Counted from the stretch's first letter, positions 1 through 8,322 are shown. The stretch: DNA of 64,000 bases from Pseudomonas linyingensis (GCF_900109175.1 NZ_FNZE01000005.1:219421-283420); one strand, 5' to 3'. Program-made: numbers and translations. Notes: generated from the sequence alone by a model not told the origin.

Positions 1-274
1 CCAGTTCCTGCATCAGGTCGAACTTGCGCTCGGCGCGGTCGAGGTTGCGGTGCAGGCGGTCGCGACGCACGCCCTCGAAATCGCGGAACGGCTGGAACAG
101 GGTGATCTCCAGACCCAGGTCGGCCGCCAGCTTGCGTACCTCGCGCGGACTGCCGCCGTAGTAGAGCAGGTCGTTCTCGAAGATCTCCACGCCGTCGAAG
201 CCGGCGGCGGCGATGGCCTCGAGTTTTTCCGGCAGGGTGCCGCTGAGCGAGACGGTGGCGATTGAGCGATGCAT
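1..274 (-). CDS. quiC: 3-dehydroshikimate dehydratase, N-terminal part (runs off left edge)
   Basis: Converts 3-dehydroshikimate to protocatechuate, linking quinate/shikimate catabolism to the pca pathway. About 91 codons are visible, beginning MHRSIATVSLSGTLPEKL and containing the TIM-barrel features GFDGVEIFENDLLYY and FQPFRDFEG typical of the QuiC/AP-endonuclease-2 family. In Pseudomonas this domain is usually fused to a 4-hydroxyphenylpyruvate dioxygenase-like C-terminal domain; that part lies outside the window, so the fusion is not verified. The ATG at 274 is preceded by a strong AGGAGG Shine-Dalgarno sequence. It is divergent from the porin at 685, and the shared intergenic region holds a PcaR-like box. 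The family call is firm; the symbol rests on recognised sequence similarity. Confidence 0.88.
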   Translation of the reverse strand, partial: MHRSIATVSLSGTLPEKLEAIAAAGFDGVEIFENDLLYYGGSPREVRKLAADLGLEITLFQPFRDFEGVRRDRLHRNLDRAERKFDLMQEL

Positions 275-684
275 GCGTCCTCCTGGGATGAAGGCGGTCG
301 GCGCGGCGGAACGGCAAGGCAGGCGCGCGGCGACGGGATGGGGTGAGTCGAGTATCGGGCAGGGTTTCGCCAGCGACAACAGAAATGTACTAACTGGTTA
401 GTTTTGCGTTCGATTATCGAACCAATCCGCTTCCGGCCGATTGACCCCGCCTCCCGGCGCCCGCCACCATGCAGCCATCCGACGGGCCGCCACGCCACGC
501 TTTCCGTCCGGTGCAGCCGCATTCCACGACAACAACAAGATCGAAGCCGCCATGCCCCGAAGCCCCGATACCAGACCCGGCGTCAGCCCCTGACACCCCG
601 CAGGTGAATCACCCGATCTTCCCGACTGCGCTGCTCCGTGAGCCGCACGGGATCGCTCGTCCATGAAAACGGAGAACAACAACA
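275..684. promoter_or_regulatory. Divergent quiC/porin control region
   Basis: This 410-bp gene-free stretch contains two perfect-arm dyads side by side: ACTAAC-TG-GTTAGT at 389-402 and GTTCGATTATCGAAC at 408-422. The second closely resembles the PcaR (IclR family) operator consensus GTTCGATAATCGCAC known from Pseudomonas putida and matches the boxes found here near pcaR and pcaI. It suggests beta-ketoadipate-dependent control of quiC, the porin or both. The role of the first dyad is unknown. Confidence 0.6.
408..422. promoter_or_regulatory. PcaR-like operator
   Basis: GTTCGATTATCGAAC is a fully palindromic 15-mer apart from its central base. It is the same motif as the sites at 27251-27265 and 28162-28176. 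Binding by PcaR is inferred from motif similarity only. Confidence 0.55.
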
Positions 685-685
685 A
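675..685 (+). promoter_or_regulatory. A-rich CA motif (possible Crc/Hfq site) at porin start
   Basis: AACAACAACAA abuts the porin start codon. It contains AAnAAnAA, the catabolite-repression motif bound by Hfq/Crc in Pseudomonas mRNAs. The same type of motif recurs upstream of at least ten other genes in this window. Confidence 0.5.
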
Positions 686-1938
686 TGATGTCCCGCACCC
701 CTCTTGCCCTCGCCGTCGCCACCGTCGCCAGCCTGTCCGCCCTGTCCCTGCCGGCCATGGCCGCAGGCTTCGTCGAGGACTCCAAGGCTTCGCTGAACCT
801 GCGCAACTACTACATCAACCGCGACTTTCGCCATGCCGACAGCAGCGCGCAGAGCCGCGCCGAAGAGTGGACGCAGAGCTTCATCCTCAACGTGCAGTCC
901 GGCTACACCCCGGGCCCGGTCGGCTTCGGCGTCGACGCCCTGGGCCTCTACTCGGTGAAGCTTGACGGCGGCGAAGGCACCCGCGGCACCCAGCTGCTGC
1001 CGATCCACGACGACGGCAAGCCGGCCGACGACTTCGGCCGCCTGGCGGTGGCCGGCAAGGCCAAGCTGTCCAATACCGAACTGAAGGTCGGCGAGATGAT
1101 GCCGGTGCTGCCGATCCTGCGTAGCGACGACGGCCGCTCGCTGCCGCAGACCTTTCAGGGCGGCATGCTGACCTCCCGGGAGATCACCGGCCTGACCCTG
1201 CACGGCGGCCAGTTCCGCCAGAACAGCACGCGCAACGACGCCAGCATGGAAGACATGTTCGCCTTCGGCGCCAGCTCCGACCGCTTCAACTATGCCGGCG
1301 GCGAGTACCGCTTCAACCAGGAGCGCACCCTGGTCGGCGTCTGGTACGCCGAGCTGCAGGACGTCTACAACCAGCAATACTTCAACCTCGTGCACAGCCA
1401 GCCGGTCGGCGACTGGACCCTGGGCGCCAACCTCGGCTACTTCATCGGCGGCGAGGACGGCGACGAACTGGCCGGCGAGCTGGACAACAAGACCGCCTCC
1501 GGCCTGTTCTCCGCCAAGTACGGCGCCCATACTTTCTACGTCGGCCTGCAGAAGGTCAGCGGCGACAACGGCTGGATGCGTGTCAACGGCACCAGCGGCG
1601 GCACCCTGGCCAACGACAGCCTGAACGCCAGCTTCGACAACCCCGACGAGCGCTCCATGCAGGTGCGCTACGACTACGACTTCGCCGCCCTCGGCGTGCC
1701 CGGCATGACCAGCATGGTGCGCTACATCAAGGGCGACGACATCGATGTCAACGCCAGCATCGACGACGGCGAGGAGTGGATCCGCGACATCGAGCTGGCC
1801 TACACCGTGCAGGCCGGTCCGCTGAAGGCCCTCAACGTCAAGTGGCGCACCTCGAGCATCCGCAAGAACTGGGTGAGCAACGGCACCGACTTCGACGAAC
1901 ACCGCCTGATCGTCAACTACCCGCTGAACATCTTCTGA
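685..1938 (+). CDS. OprD-family outer-membrane porin
   Basis: A substrate-specific 417-residue outer-membrane channel of the OprD/OpdK-PhaK group, which import small carboxylates and aromatic acids. The N-terminus MMSRTPLALAVATVASLSALSLPAMAA is a clear signal peptide cleaved after AMA-A. The mature protein starts GFVEDSKASLNLRNYYINRDF, the standard OprD opening, and ends in NIF, the C-terminal aromatic needed for BAM insertion. Two ATG codons are in tandem (685 and 688). Its neighbour quiC suggests a shikimate, quinate or aromatic acid substrate, but the sequence does not settle this. A decayed near-copy lies at 14641-15509. A factor-independent terminator follows at 2003-2028. Confidence 0.93.
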   Translation: MMSRTPLALAVATVASLSALSLPAMAAGFVEDSKASLNLRNYYINRDFRHADSSAQSRAEEWTQSFILNVQSGYTPGPVGFGVDALGLYSVKLDGGEGTRGTQLLPIHDDGKPADDFGRLAVAGKAKLSNTELKVGEMMPVLPILRSDDGRSLPQTFQGGMLTSREITGLTLHGGQFRQNSTRNDASMEDMFAFGASSDRFNYAGGEYRFNQERTLVGVWYAELQDVYNQQYFNLVHSQPVGDWTLGANLGYFIGGEDGDELAGELDNKTASGLFSAKYGAHTFYVGLQKVSGDNGWMRVNGTSGGTLANDSLNASFDNPDERSMQVRYDYDFAALGVPGMTSMVRYIKGDDIDVNASIDDGEEWIRDIELAYTVQAGPLKALNVKWRTSSIRKNWVSNGTDFDEHRLIVNYPLNIF

Positions 1939-2002
1939 TCGTCTGCACTACCGGCCGCTGTGGCAGCGGCGGCCGTCTCCACGGAATAGTTCGTCCCACT
2001 TC

Positions 2003-2028
2003 GCCCGTCCTAGTGACGGGCTTTTTTT
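2003..2028 (+). terminator. Intrinsic terminator of the porin gene
   Basis: Stem GCCCGTC / GACGGGC with loop CTAGT, followed by seven T residues. The porin pseudogene has an equivalent at 15574-15598, showing that the duplicated segment includes the 3' region. Confidence 0.85.
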
Positions 2029-2035
2029 CGTTTCT

Positions 2036-2214
2036 GCTTCGCTGACGATCTCGTTCTCCAGCGCCGCGACCCAGCGGGTGAGGACGCGGCCCTCGAGCAC
2101 GGAGATGCCCGTCTCGTAACCAATGTGCAGGTGCGGTACGGCTCGCCCGCCTGGCGGGATGACCACCAGATGCATGGACAGCCCCTGCGCCTCGACCGTC
2201 TGCTCCGAGATGCC
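2036..2214 (-). pseudogene. Cupin gene remnant
   Basis: The minus strand reads EQTVEAQGLSMHLVVIPPGG followed by a degenerate PHLHIGYETG segment and LTRWVAALENEIVSEAE, a close copy of the middle of the intact cupin at 16238-16681. It lacks both the N-terminal residues and the FLFVPPGVPHEA half of the metal site. At nucleotide level the match begins just 3' of the porin terminator and ends near 2214. It is a truncated duplicate with no start codon of its own, and part of the porin-cupin segment found on both sides of the iac cluster. Confidence 0.8.
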
Positions 2215-2613
2215 GCGGCCAGACGCATCGACTCCTCGGCACCGCTCTTGGGACGGCGCGGGTTGGCGAGAGCTATTCGCTGATCCAGCGTTTGGCCTTG
2301 TCGAGTTCCTGGTTATTGAACACCCGGACGTGCCCCGACATCGCCAGCGGACGCGGGGTCTGGCGGCGTGATTGAGGCAAGTTGAAGGCGGCGGCATCGC
2401 CGAAGGGTAACCCAATAGATATCGTTGCACTTGACCGAAGTATTGAGCGAGGCACCGCGAGCCTCGCGAGATACAGCCAAGACCTCGCGCGACGCAAATG
2501 TCGCGCTGGAAATGATATCAACGCCGCTACGGAATCATTCACGACCACGCGGATGCTGTTCTCCTGGCCCGCCTCGGTCCATTTGCTGCTTCAGACGGAG
2601 GCAGGAACAGCAG
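2215..2613. other. Gene-free stretch between cupin remnant and iacR
   Basis: No convincing gene. A minus-strand reading ending near 2273 (MSGHVRVFNNQELDKAKRWISE) looks protein-like but is only 22 residues from its internal methionine and I do not recognise it. It may be debris from an ancient gene. No terminator is obvious downstream of iacR. Confidence 0.4.
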
Positions 2614-3093
2614 TCAGTCGGAGAGCGCCTTCAGATTATCGAACAGCTTCGACAGCAATACGTTGGTACGGTGAACCTCGGCTGAACTCAAACCCTGGAA
2701 GCTGCTGCGAAACAGCTTGCTGACCGAGCCGCGAATCAGCTCCAGGCTTTCCACCCCCTTATCGGTCAAAGAAACCAATGTCACTCGACCATCCTCGCTG
2801 GATGTCACCAGGTTCACCAACCCTTCATCCCGCATGCGGTAGACGATCTTGGTGGTGGTCGGCAGCTTCGCTACGGCCTGACTGGCGATGTCGGATATGC
2901 TCAGTTCCGAATGTTCCTTCAGAATCATGATGATGCGCCAGCGCGGCACATCCATGTCGACACGCTTCAGCAACCGCTCCATCTCTTGGCTATACAGTGC
3001 GTTTATCTGCGCAATCCAATAGAAGGGAAATTCGCGACGCTTGAAGTTTTCGCTCAGCGGGTCGTACATGTCGACTTTGCGTTTACTGGTCAT
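2614..3093 (-). CDS. iacR: MarR-family regulator of IAA catabolism
   Basis: A 159-residue MarR-type repressor expected to bind DNA as a dimer and release it on sensing IAA or a pathway intermediate. It contains the winged-helix pattern WRIIMILKEHSELSISDIA, then KLPTTTKIVYRMRDEGLV (recognition helix) and the wing SSEDGRVTLVSLTDKG. I chose the ATG at 3093 (MTSKRKVDMYDPL) over a longer 246-codon reading that has no family similarity upstream. The next methionine, at 3069, lacks a ribosome site. It is the last gene of the iac array, separated by 306 bp from iacG, which suggests its own promoter. Two adjacent dyads at 3117-3132 and 3133-3150 are candidate autoregulatory operators. The gene name rests on position next to iacG and the known presence of a MarR-type iacR in iac loci. 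Confidence 0.85.
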   Translation of the reverse strand: MTSKRKVDMYDPLSENFKRREFPFYWIAQINALYSQEMERLLKRVDMDVPRWRIIMILKEHSELSISDIASQAVAKLPTTTKIVYRMRDEGLVNLVTSSEDGRVTLVSLTDKGVESLELIRGSVSKLFRSSFQGLSSAEVHRTNVLLSKLFDNLKALSD

Positions 3094-3399
3094 CGGACAG
3101 CAAGATCTCCGGCCGTATCCGACTATTCGGATCGGGTAATAATTGACCCGAAATTTTAGTGTGATTCGGGGGGAGGCGCGAGCATTTTCCCGGTCGGGGA
3201 GCGGCAACAGGACCCGCTCTTCGCCAGTGGAACTCCGTGAGAATTGCACGATGACATGACAGCCCCATGCCGGGGCTTCCCGGGCTGCTCGCGATAAGAG
3301 CGCTTTCGCAACAGAGCTAAAGCCTGCCCATGCGGAGGCAGCCTGCATGCCCAATCAGATCACCCAAGACACCCGCCACGCCAAAACCGGCATCGAAAA
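3094..3399. promoter_or_regulatory. iacG-iacR intergenic region with two adjacent dyads
   Basis: It contains ATCCGA-CTAT-TCGGAT (3117-3132), immediately followed by CGGGT-AATAATTG-ACCCG (3133-3150), in an otherwise AT-richer stretch about 25-57 bp upstream of the iacR start. Position and symmetry fit a repressor site overlapping the iacR promoter. No gene is visible in the remaining sequence. Confidence 0.5.
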
Positions 3400-4335
3400 T
3401 CACACTCCTGATTCCCCCTTCTGGATTGAGCTGTAGATCATTTTCAACATGGCCTTGAGGGCTGCTTGCTCGTCCGCATCGAGCGGTGCAAGCATCTTGT
3501 GCTCATGCTCGATCGCGGTATCGAGGAGCTGAGCAGCCAAACGCTTGCCTTGTTCCGTCAGCACAAAACAGCTCCCATCCACTTGCAACAGGCCTCTTTC
3601 CTTCAGCCACTCGCCAATGGATACCAGCTCCTTCAGGGGCTGGGACACGAAACGGCAGATCTGCTCCTGCTCCATCAGTTCGCCATCGGCCAGCAGGGTG
3701 AGCACCCGCCACTCCTCGGCGGTGACCCCGAAGTGACTCAACCGCGGATAGAAATCGCTGGCATAGGCGTTGAGCGTCTGGCGCAGCTGGTACAACAGAT
3801 AGTCGCCGAGAAGGCCCCGGGCTTCGAGCGCCTCGGTCGGAGCCTGTACAGCCGGATGGACTTCCGGCACTGCATAGCGTCCATTGTGGAACACCAGCGA
3901 ACTGACGTTCTCCTCGTAGGCGTAGTCGATGACCTCCCCCACGATGATGAAGTGGTCCCCCCCCTCATAGACATTCCAGGTCTTGCACTCAAACGAGGCC
4001 GAGGCCCCGGGCAGCAGGGGGCAGCCGTGTGCATCGTCGCGGGTGTGCAGACCGGCGAACTTGTCCTCGCCACGGCGGGCGAAGCGATTGGACAGGTCGA
4101 TCTGGTCGTTGCGCAGCACGTTGATGGCGAATGCCTTGCCTTGCGCGAAGGCGTCCAGGCTCCAGGCACCCTTGTCGATGCTCCAGAGCACCAGCGCCGG
4201 CTCGATCGACAGGGTGTTGAAGCTGCTGGCGGTCATGCCGATCGGCTGCCCCTCGGCATCGCGGGTGGTGATAACGGTGACGCCGGTGGGGAACTTGCCC
4301 AATGCCCGACGGAAGTCTTTAGGATCGAATTTCAT
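3400..4335 (-). CDS. iacG: NAD(P)H:flavin reductase with C-terminal MarR-like domain
   Basis: The predicted reductase component that supplies reduced flavin to the IacA monooxygenase. Residues 1 to about 160 form a flavin-reductase split-barrel domain (MKFDPKDFRRALGKFPTGVTVIT, GMTASSFNTLSIEPALVLWS, FAINVLRNDQ). Residues about 175-311 form a winged-helix MarR-like domain (FGVTAEEWRVLTLLADGELME, VSQPLKELVSIGEWLKERGLL). The same two-domain architecture and length occur in the reductase C1 of Acinetobacter p-hydroxyphenylacetate hydroxylase, where the C-terminal domain binds the aromatic substrate and relieves autoinhibition. Allosteric control by IAA is therefore a reasonable inference here. It lies downstream of the TRAP genes in the same orientation. 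Confidence 0.85.
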   Translation of the reverse strand: MKFDPKDFRRALGKFPTGVTVITTRDAEGQPIGMTASSFNTLSIEPALVLWSIDKGAWSLDAFAQGKAFAINVLRNDQIDLSNRFARRGEDKFAGLHTRDDAHGCPLLPGASASFECKTWNVYEGGDHFIIVGEVIDYAYEENVSSLVFHNGRYAVPEVHPAVQAPTEALEARGLLGDYLLYQLRQTLNAYASDFYPRLSHFGVTAEEWRVLTLLADGELMEQEQICRFVSQPLKELVSIGEWLKERGLLQVDGSCFVLTEQGKRLAAQLLDTAIEHEHKMLAPLDADEQAALKAMLKMIYSSIQKGESGV

Positions 4336-4382
4336 GGGGGCTCCGGTTCAATTCAAAACGGCAGGAAACTTTCGTCCGGACA

Positions 4383-5699
4383 TCAGCCCAGCGAATGGGG
4401 CAGCAGAAGCGACAGCGCGGGAATGGCGATGATCAGTCCCAACCTCACCACATCGGCCACCACGAACGGGGTCACCCCCCTGAAGATGGTGGACAGCTTC
4501 ACGTCGGGAACCACCCCGCGCAGCACGAAAACATTCATGCCGACCGGAGGCGTGATCAGGCTGATCTCGGTCACCACCACCACCAGGATGCCGAACCAGA
4601 TCAGATCCATGCCCATGGCCTGCACCATCGGATAGAACACCGGCACGGTCAGCAGGATCATCGACATGCTTTCCAGCACGCAGCCCAGCAGCATGTAGAT
4701 CACGATCAGGACCAGAATCACCCCGAACAGGCTGAACCCCTGCCCCATCACCCAGTCACGCAGCATCATCGGCAGGCCGGTCAGATTGATGAAGTTGGAA
4801 AAGACCAGCGCGCCGATCACCAGGAAGAACAGCATCGCGGTGGTGCGCACCGCATTGCTGAGCGAGCTGTACATCATGCTGAAGCTCAGCTTGCCGCTGA
4901 ACAGCGCGATCAGGAAGGCACCGGAAGCGCCGATACCCGCCGCCTCCGTGGGGGTGAAGATGCCGGCGTAGATCCCGCCCATCACCACGATGAAGATCAG
5001 ATTGATCCCCCAGACCCCCTTGAGAGCGCTCAGTCGCTCCTTCCAGCCGGAACGGGCCCCGGCCGGCCCGCTGCCCGGATTCAGGCGCACCGTGACCATC
5101 ACCGCAGCCATGTAGAGCAGGATGCCGATCAACCCCGGGATCAGGCCGGCGATGAACAGCTTGCCGATGTCGGTTTCGGTCATCAGCCCGTAGACCACCA
5201 GGATCACGCTCGGCGGGATCAGGATGCCCAGGGTGCCCCCGGCCGCGATGGCGCCGGTGGCCAGGCTGTCCGAGTACTTGTATTCGCGCATCGAAGGCAT
5301 GGCCACCTTGGACATGGTGGCCGCGGTGGCCATGGAGCTGCCGCACACGGCCGAGAAGGCGCCGCAGGACACCACGGTGGCCAGCGCCAGGCCGCCCTTG
5401 AAGTGGCCCAGAAAAGCATTGGCCGCCCGGTACAGCTGTTTCGACATGCCCGATTCGGTGATCAGGTTGCCCATCAGCAGGAACAACGGTACCACCGACA
5501 GGCCGTAGGCCAGACCGGTATCAAAGGCCGTCGAGGACACCATGTTCAGCGCCGCGCTCCAGCCACGCGGATTGCCGAAGCCGATCTGCTGCATCAGCGC
5601 AAACCCGACAACCCCGACAACGCCCATGGCCACCCCCAGAGGTACCCGGGCCAGAATCAGCACCATCAGTGCTGCAAAGCCGATCAGACTCGCCTCCAT
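4383..5699 (-). CDS. dctM: TRAP transporter large permease subunit (DctM-type)
   Basis: A 438-residue, highly hydrophobic inner-membrane protein with about 12 membrane segments. It is the ion-coupled translocation subunit of a tripartite ATP-independent periplasmic transporter. Family features include LLMGNLITESGMSKQLYRAAN, GGTLGILIPPSVILVVYGLMTETDIGKLF and ITPPVGMNVFVLRG. The gene starts 4 bp after the end of dctQ and follows dctP, all three lying between iacF and iacG. The location argues that it imports IAA or a related indole or aromatic acid. That specificity is inferred; TRAP families more often carry C4-dicarboxylates, sialic acid or aromatic carboxylates. Confidence 0.93.
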   Translation of the reverse strand: MEASLIGFAALMVLILARVPLGVAMGVVGVVGFALMQQIGFGNPRGWSAALNMVSSTAFDTGLAYGLSVVPLFLLMGNLITESGMSKQLYRAANAFLGHFKGGLALATVVSCGAFSAVCGSSMATAATMSKVAMPSMREYKYSDSLATGAIAAGGTLGILIPPSVILVVYGLMTETDIGKLFIAGLIPGLIGILLYMAAVMVTVRLNPGSGPAGARSGWKERLSALKGVWGINLIFIVVMGGIYAGIFTPTEAAGIGASGAFLIALFSGKLSFSMMYSSLSNAVRTTAMLFFLVIGALVFSNFINLTGLPMMLRDWVMGQGFSLFGVILVLIVIYMLLGCVLESMSMILLTVPVFYPMVQAMGMDLIWFGILVVVVTEISLITPPVGMNVFVLRGVVPDVKLSTIFRGVTPFVVADVVRLGLIIAIPALSLLLPHSLG

Positions 5700-5703
5700 C
5701 AGG

Positions 5704-6237
5704 TTATTCTCCTCGAACGCTATGCATGCTGCTGCCGAGCAGCAGGCGAATGATCAGGGCAAGGGTGGCAAGACCGGTGGTCAGGGCCATCATGAAGGCC
5801 AGCCAGGCCAACGGGATCTGCAGCACCGCCGTGGTGTCGGCATAGCGCTGCACCTTCAGCGCGTGCTGCCAGAGCACCCAGGTGAAGGCGCCGAACGCCA
5901 GGACGTTGATCGCCCCGATCAGCCAGTACTGGATACGCTGGACCAGCGGACTGAGAGCCGCGTCGAGCAGGTCCACCGCGATGTGCCCGTCCTCGGCGGT
6001 CACCAGCGCCAGACCGATGAAGATCACCGCGGCCAGCATCAACTCGGTCAGCTCGAACGCTCCGTTCACCGGAGCGGAAAACAGGTAGCGGCCGACCACG
6101 TCGACCAGGGTCATGGCCATCATGAGGAACATCACGATGGCAGCCGTGCCACCGAGCAGGTGGCGGTACAGCAGTACCACCACCTCCCGGCCGCCGGATG
6201 AAGCTCTGAACGATGCTTTCATCGGCGCCCCCGTCAC
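5704..6237 (-). CDS. dctQ: TRAP transporter small permease subunit (DctQ-type)
   Basis: A 177-residue inner-membrane protein with four predicted transmembrane segments, for example TAAIVMFLMMAMTLVDVVGR and ELMLAAVIFIGLALVTAEDG. It matches the DctQ fold (a short EDGHIAVDLLDAALSP motif after helix 2) and the usual family length. Its start overlaps the stop of dctP by 4 bp and it ends 4 bp before dctM, so the three are translationally coupled. It acts as the scaffold between the periplasmic binding protein and the large permease. Confidence 0.9.
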   Translation of the reverse strand: MTGAPMKASFRASSGGREVVVLLYRHLLGGTAAIVMFLMMAMTLVDVVGRYLFSAPVNGAFELTELMLAAVIFIGLALVTAEDGHIAVDLLDAALSPLVQRIQYWLIGAINVLAFGAFTWVLWQHALKVQRYADTTAVLQIPLAWLAFMMALTTGLATLALIIRLLLGSSMHSVRGE

Positions 6238-7265
6238 TTGCTGGCCAGGTTGTGGCTTAGTTGATTGCTCAGTTGACGGAACTCTGCCAGTGCATCCTGG
6301 CCATTCACGCCGGCCGCTTCAGCCTGCTTCAGCCATTCCTGCTCCATCGGCTCGCTGGCAGCACGGATTTCGCCCATGAAGGTATCGGTGGCGGTCAGCA
6401 CCTCGTTGCCGTTGGCCTTGATGGTCTGCAGCCCTTTGGCATCCTCAACGTCCCACATGTGGCCGGCCAGGCGCGCGAGGGCTTCGCCGGAAACCTTGTC
6501 GATAGCGGCGCGATCCTGCTCGGGCAGACTCTCGAAGCGCTCCTTGTTCATCACCACGAAGAAGCTGAAGTTGTACAGGCCGCCCGGCACCAGGGTGGTA
6601 TGGGTGGCCTTCTTGTCGATGTTGAAGGCCGGCACCGACTCCAGCGGGAACAGGGTGCCGTCGGCCACGCCGCTGGAGATCAGCTCGTAGGTGCTGGAGG
6701 ACGGCTGCTGCAGCGGCACATAGCCCAGGCCCTTGGACAGATCGTTCATGATCCCGCCGCCGACCCGCAGCTTCATGCCCTTGAGGTCGGCGGAGCTGCT
6801 GACGCTGTGCTTGCTGTTGTGGATATGGCCCGGCCCGTGGGTGAAGAGCCCCAGCAGCTTGGTGTCCTTGTGCTCGCCGGCCGCGCTCAGGTACTTGTTG
6901 TAGACCCGCCAGTAGGCCACCGAAGTGGCTTCGGCGCTGTTACCGCCGAACGGGAACTCGACCATCTTGTAGAGGCTGAAGCGGCCCGGCGTGTAACCAT
7001 GGGCGCCATAGGTGATGTCGGCCTGCCCCTCGGCCGCGATGTCGTAATGTACCCGCGGATGCCCCAGCGCCGATGGCAGCATCACCACCTTCACGCGACC
7101 CTCGGTCACCTGCTCCACGCTCTTGGCCCAGGGCTCCATCACATCTCGCACCAGAGGATGCCCCGCGGGCAACCACGAAGACATGGTCAACCGGGTTTCC
7201 GCCTGCACACCCGAAGCCAGGAAGGCCATCGTCGTCATTACCGCTACACGCCAGATCTTTTTCAT
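6234..7265 (-). CDS. dctP: TRAP transporter periplasmic solute-binding protein (DctP-type)
   Basis: A 343-residue protein with signal peptide MKKIWRVAVMTTMAFLASGVQAE and a DctP core (LTMSSWLPAGHPLVRDVMEPW, FPFGGNSAEATSVAYWRVY, LGLFTHGPGHIHNS, VPGGLYNFSFFVVMNKERF). It should capture the substrate in the periplasm for the DctQM permease. I chose the ATG at 7265, which gives the signal peptide and has GAGG about 9 nt upstream; the longer reading adds 83 unrelated residues. The leader contains AATAACAA, a possible Crc/Hfq site. It sits 91 bp after iacF in the same orientation. An IAA specificity is inferred from context only. Confidence 0.9.
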   Translation of the reverse strand: MKKIWRVAVMTTMAFLASGVQAETRLTMSSWLPAGHPLVRDVMEPWAKSVEQVTEGRVKVVMLPSALGHPRVHYDIAAEGQADITYGAHGYTPGRFSLYKMVEFPFGGNSAEATSVAYWRVYNKYLSAAGEHKDTKLLGLFTHGPGHIHNSKHSVSSSADLKGMKLRVGGGIMNDLSKGLGYVPLQQPSSSTYELISSGVADGTLFPLESVPAFNIDKKATHTTLVPGGLYNFSFFVVMNKERFESLPEQDRAAIDKVSGEALARLAGHMWDVEDAKGLQTIKANGNEVLTATDTFMGEIRAASEPMEQEWLKQAEAAGVNGQDALAEFRQLSNQLSHNLASK

Positions 7266-7272
7266 TGTTATT
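7265..7272 (-). promoter_or_regulatory. CA motif at dctP start
   Basis: The minus strand reads AATAACAA directly against the dctP ATG, matching AAnAAnAA. It is one of a recurring set in this window. Confidence 0.45.
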
Positions 7273-7356
7273 GCCTCGCTTCTTGTTTTGAGTTCCGCCC
7301 GAACGAGAGTTCGGGCAGGGCAATGAACCACTCCAACCTTTAACGCCAACTGCCTT

Positions 7357-8322
7357 TCAAATATCCACCACCAGACGCGCGCTCTTCGCCCGCGAGCAAC
7401 ACAGTGCGATCTGGTCGTTGTCCGCCTTTTCATCGTCAGTGAGGAAGCGATCGCGATGCTCGGGGATACCTTCGAGCACATCGCAGATACAGGTCCCGCA
7501 GACGCCCTCTTCACAGGACATCTGCACCTTCACGCCCGCCGCCTTCAGCGCCATGGAGATGCTTTGGTTCGGACCGACCTGCACGGTCACATCACTAATT
7601 TGGGCGTACACCTCGAACGCCTCGCCGCTGACGTCCACCTCGGCACTGAAGTACTCGAAGTGGATCTGTCGGTCGGGCAGACCGGCGCCCCTGGCCTGCT
7701 CGATCACCCAGTCCATGAACCCGCCGGGCCCGCAGACGTAAAGGTGAGTGCCAGGCGGAGCCGCGCGGCACAGCTGCGGCGGGTCGAGACGCGCGGCTTC
7801 GCCAGCATCGTCGAAGTGCAGGGTCAGGCGCTCGCCGAACGCGCGCTCGAGCTCGACGAGAAACGCCGCCTTGCTCTCGCTGCGGCTGCAGTAGTGCAGC
7901 TCGAACGACTTGCCGGCGGCCTTGAGCGCATAGGCCATGGCGATCATCGGCGTGATGCCGATGCCGCCGCCGATCAGCAGGCTGTGCGTGGCATCCATGT
8001 CCAGGGGGAAGTGGTTGCGCGGGGCACCGATCTGCACCCGACTACCCTCCTCCAGGCTGGCGTGAATCTGCCGCGAGCCGCCGCGGGAGCCGGGATCGTT
8101 GAGGATCCCCAGCCGGTAGCCGGCACTGCCCGGCGCATTGCAGAGGGAGTACTGGCGGATCAGCTCCGGCCCCACGATCACGTCGATGTGGGCGCCGGCT
8201 TCGAACGCCGGCAGCGGGCTGCCATCGGCCGCGGCCAGCTCGAACACCGCGATCTCGTCGGTCTGGTCTTCGCGCCGGGTCACGATGGCGTCGATAAGGC
8301 TATTGCTCATAGTGCTTGTCAT
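7357..8322 (-). CDS. iacF: Ferredoxin reductase component of the IAA dioxygenase system
   Basis: A 321-residue phthalate-dioxygenase-reductase-type protein that passes electrons from NAD(P)H via FMN and a [2Fe-2S] cluster to the Rieske oxygenase IacCD. It shows a flavin-binding domain (RQYSLCNAP), an NAD-binding domain (LLIGGGIGITPMIAMA, YVCGPGGFMDWV), and a C-terminal plant-type ferredoxin with CEEGVCGTCICDVLEG and a later IALCCSRAK supplying the cluster cysteines. I start it at the ATG at 8322 (MTSTMSNSL), which is preceded by GAGG; MSNSL at 8310 is an alternative. It begins 10 bp after the iacE stop. Confidence 0.9.
   Translation of the reverse strand: MTSTMSNSLIDAIVTRREDQTDEIAVFELAAADGSPLPAFEAGAHIDVIVGPELIRQYSLCNAPGSAGYRLGILNDPGSRGGSRQIHASLEEGSRVQIGAPRNHFPLDMDATHSLLIGGGIGITPMIAMAYALKAAGKSFELHYCSRSESKAAFLVELERAFGERLTLHFDDAGEAARLDPPQLCRAAPPGTHLYVCGPGGFMDWVIEQARGAGLPDRQIHFEYFSAEVDVSGEAFEVYAQISDVTVQVGPNQSISMALKAAGVKVQMSCEEGVCGTCICDVLEGIPEHRDRFLTDDEKADNDQIALCCSRAKSARLVVDI

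Noticed and set aside
583..1902. A 439-codon antisense frame over the first porin, similar ones over iac, pca and fcs genes
   Set aside because: High GC gives long stop-free antisense frames; composition (Val/Ala/Gly/His rich) and absence of family features mark them as shadows.
2273..2548. A 91-codon minus-strand frame
   Set aside because: Only its last 22 residues look protein-like; no upstream ribosome site or recognisable family. Left as possible debris.
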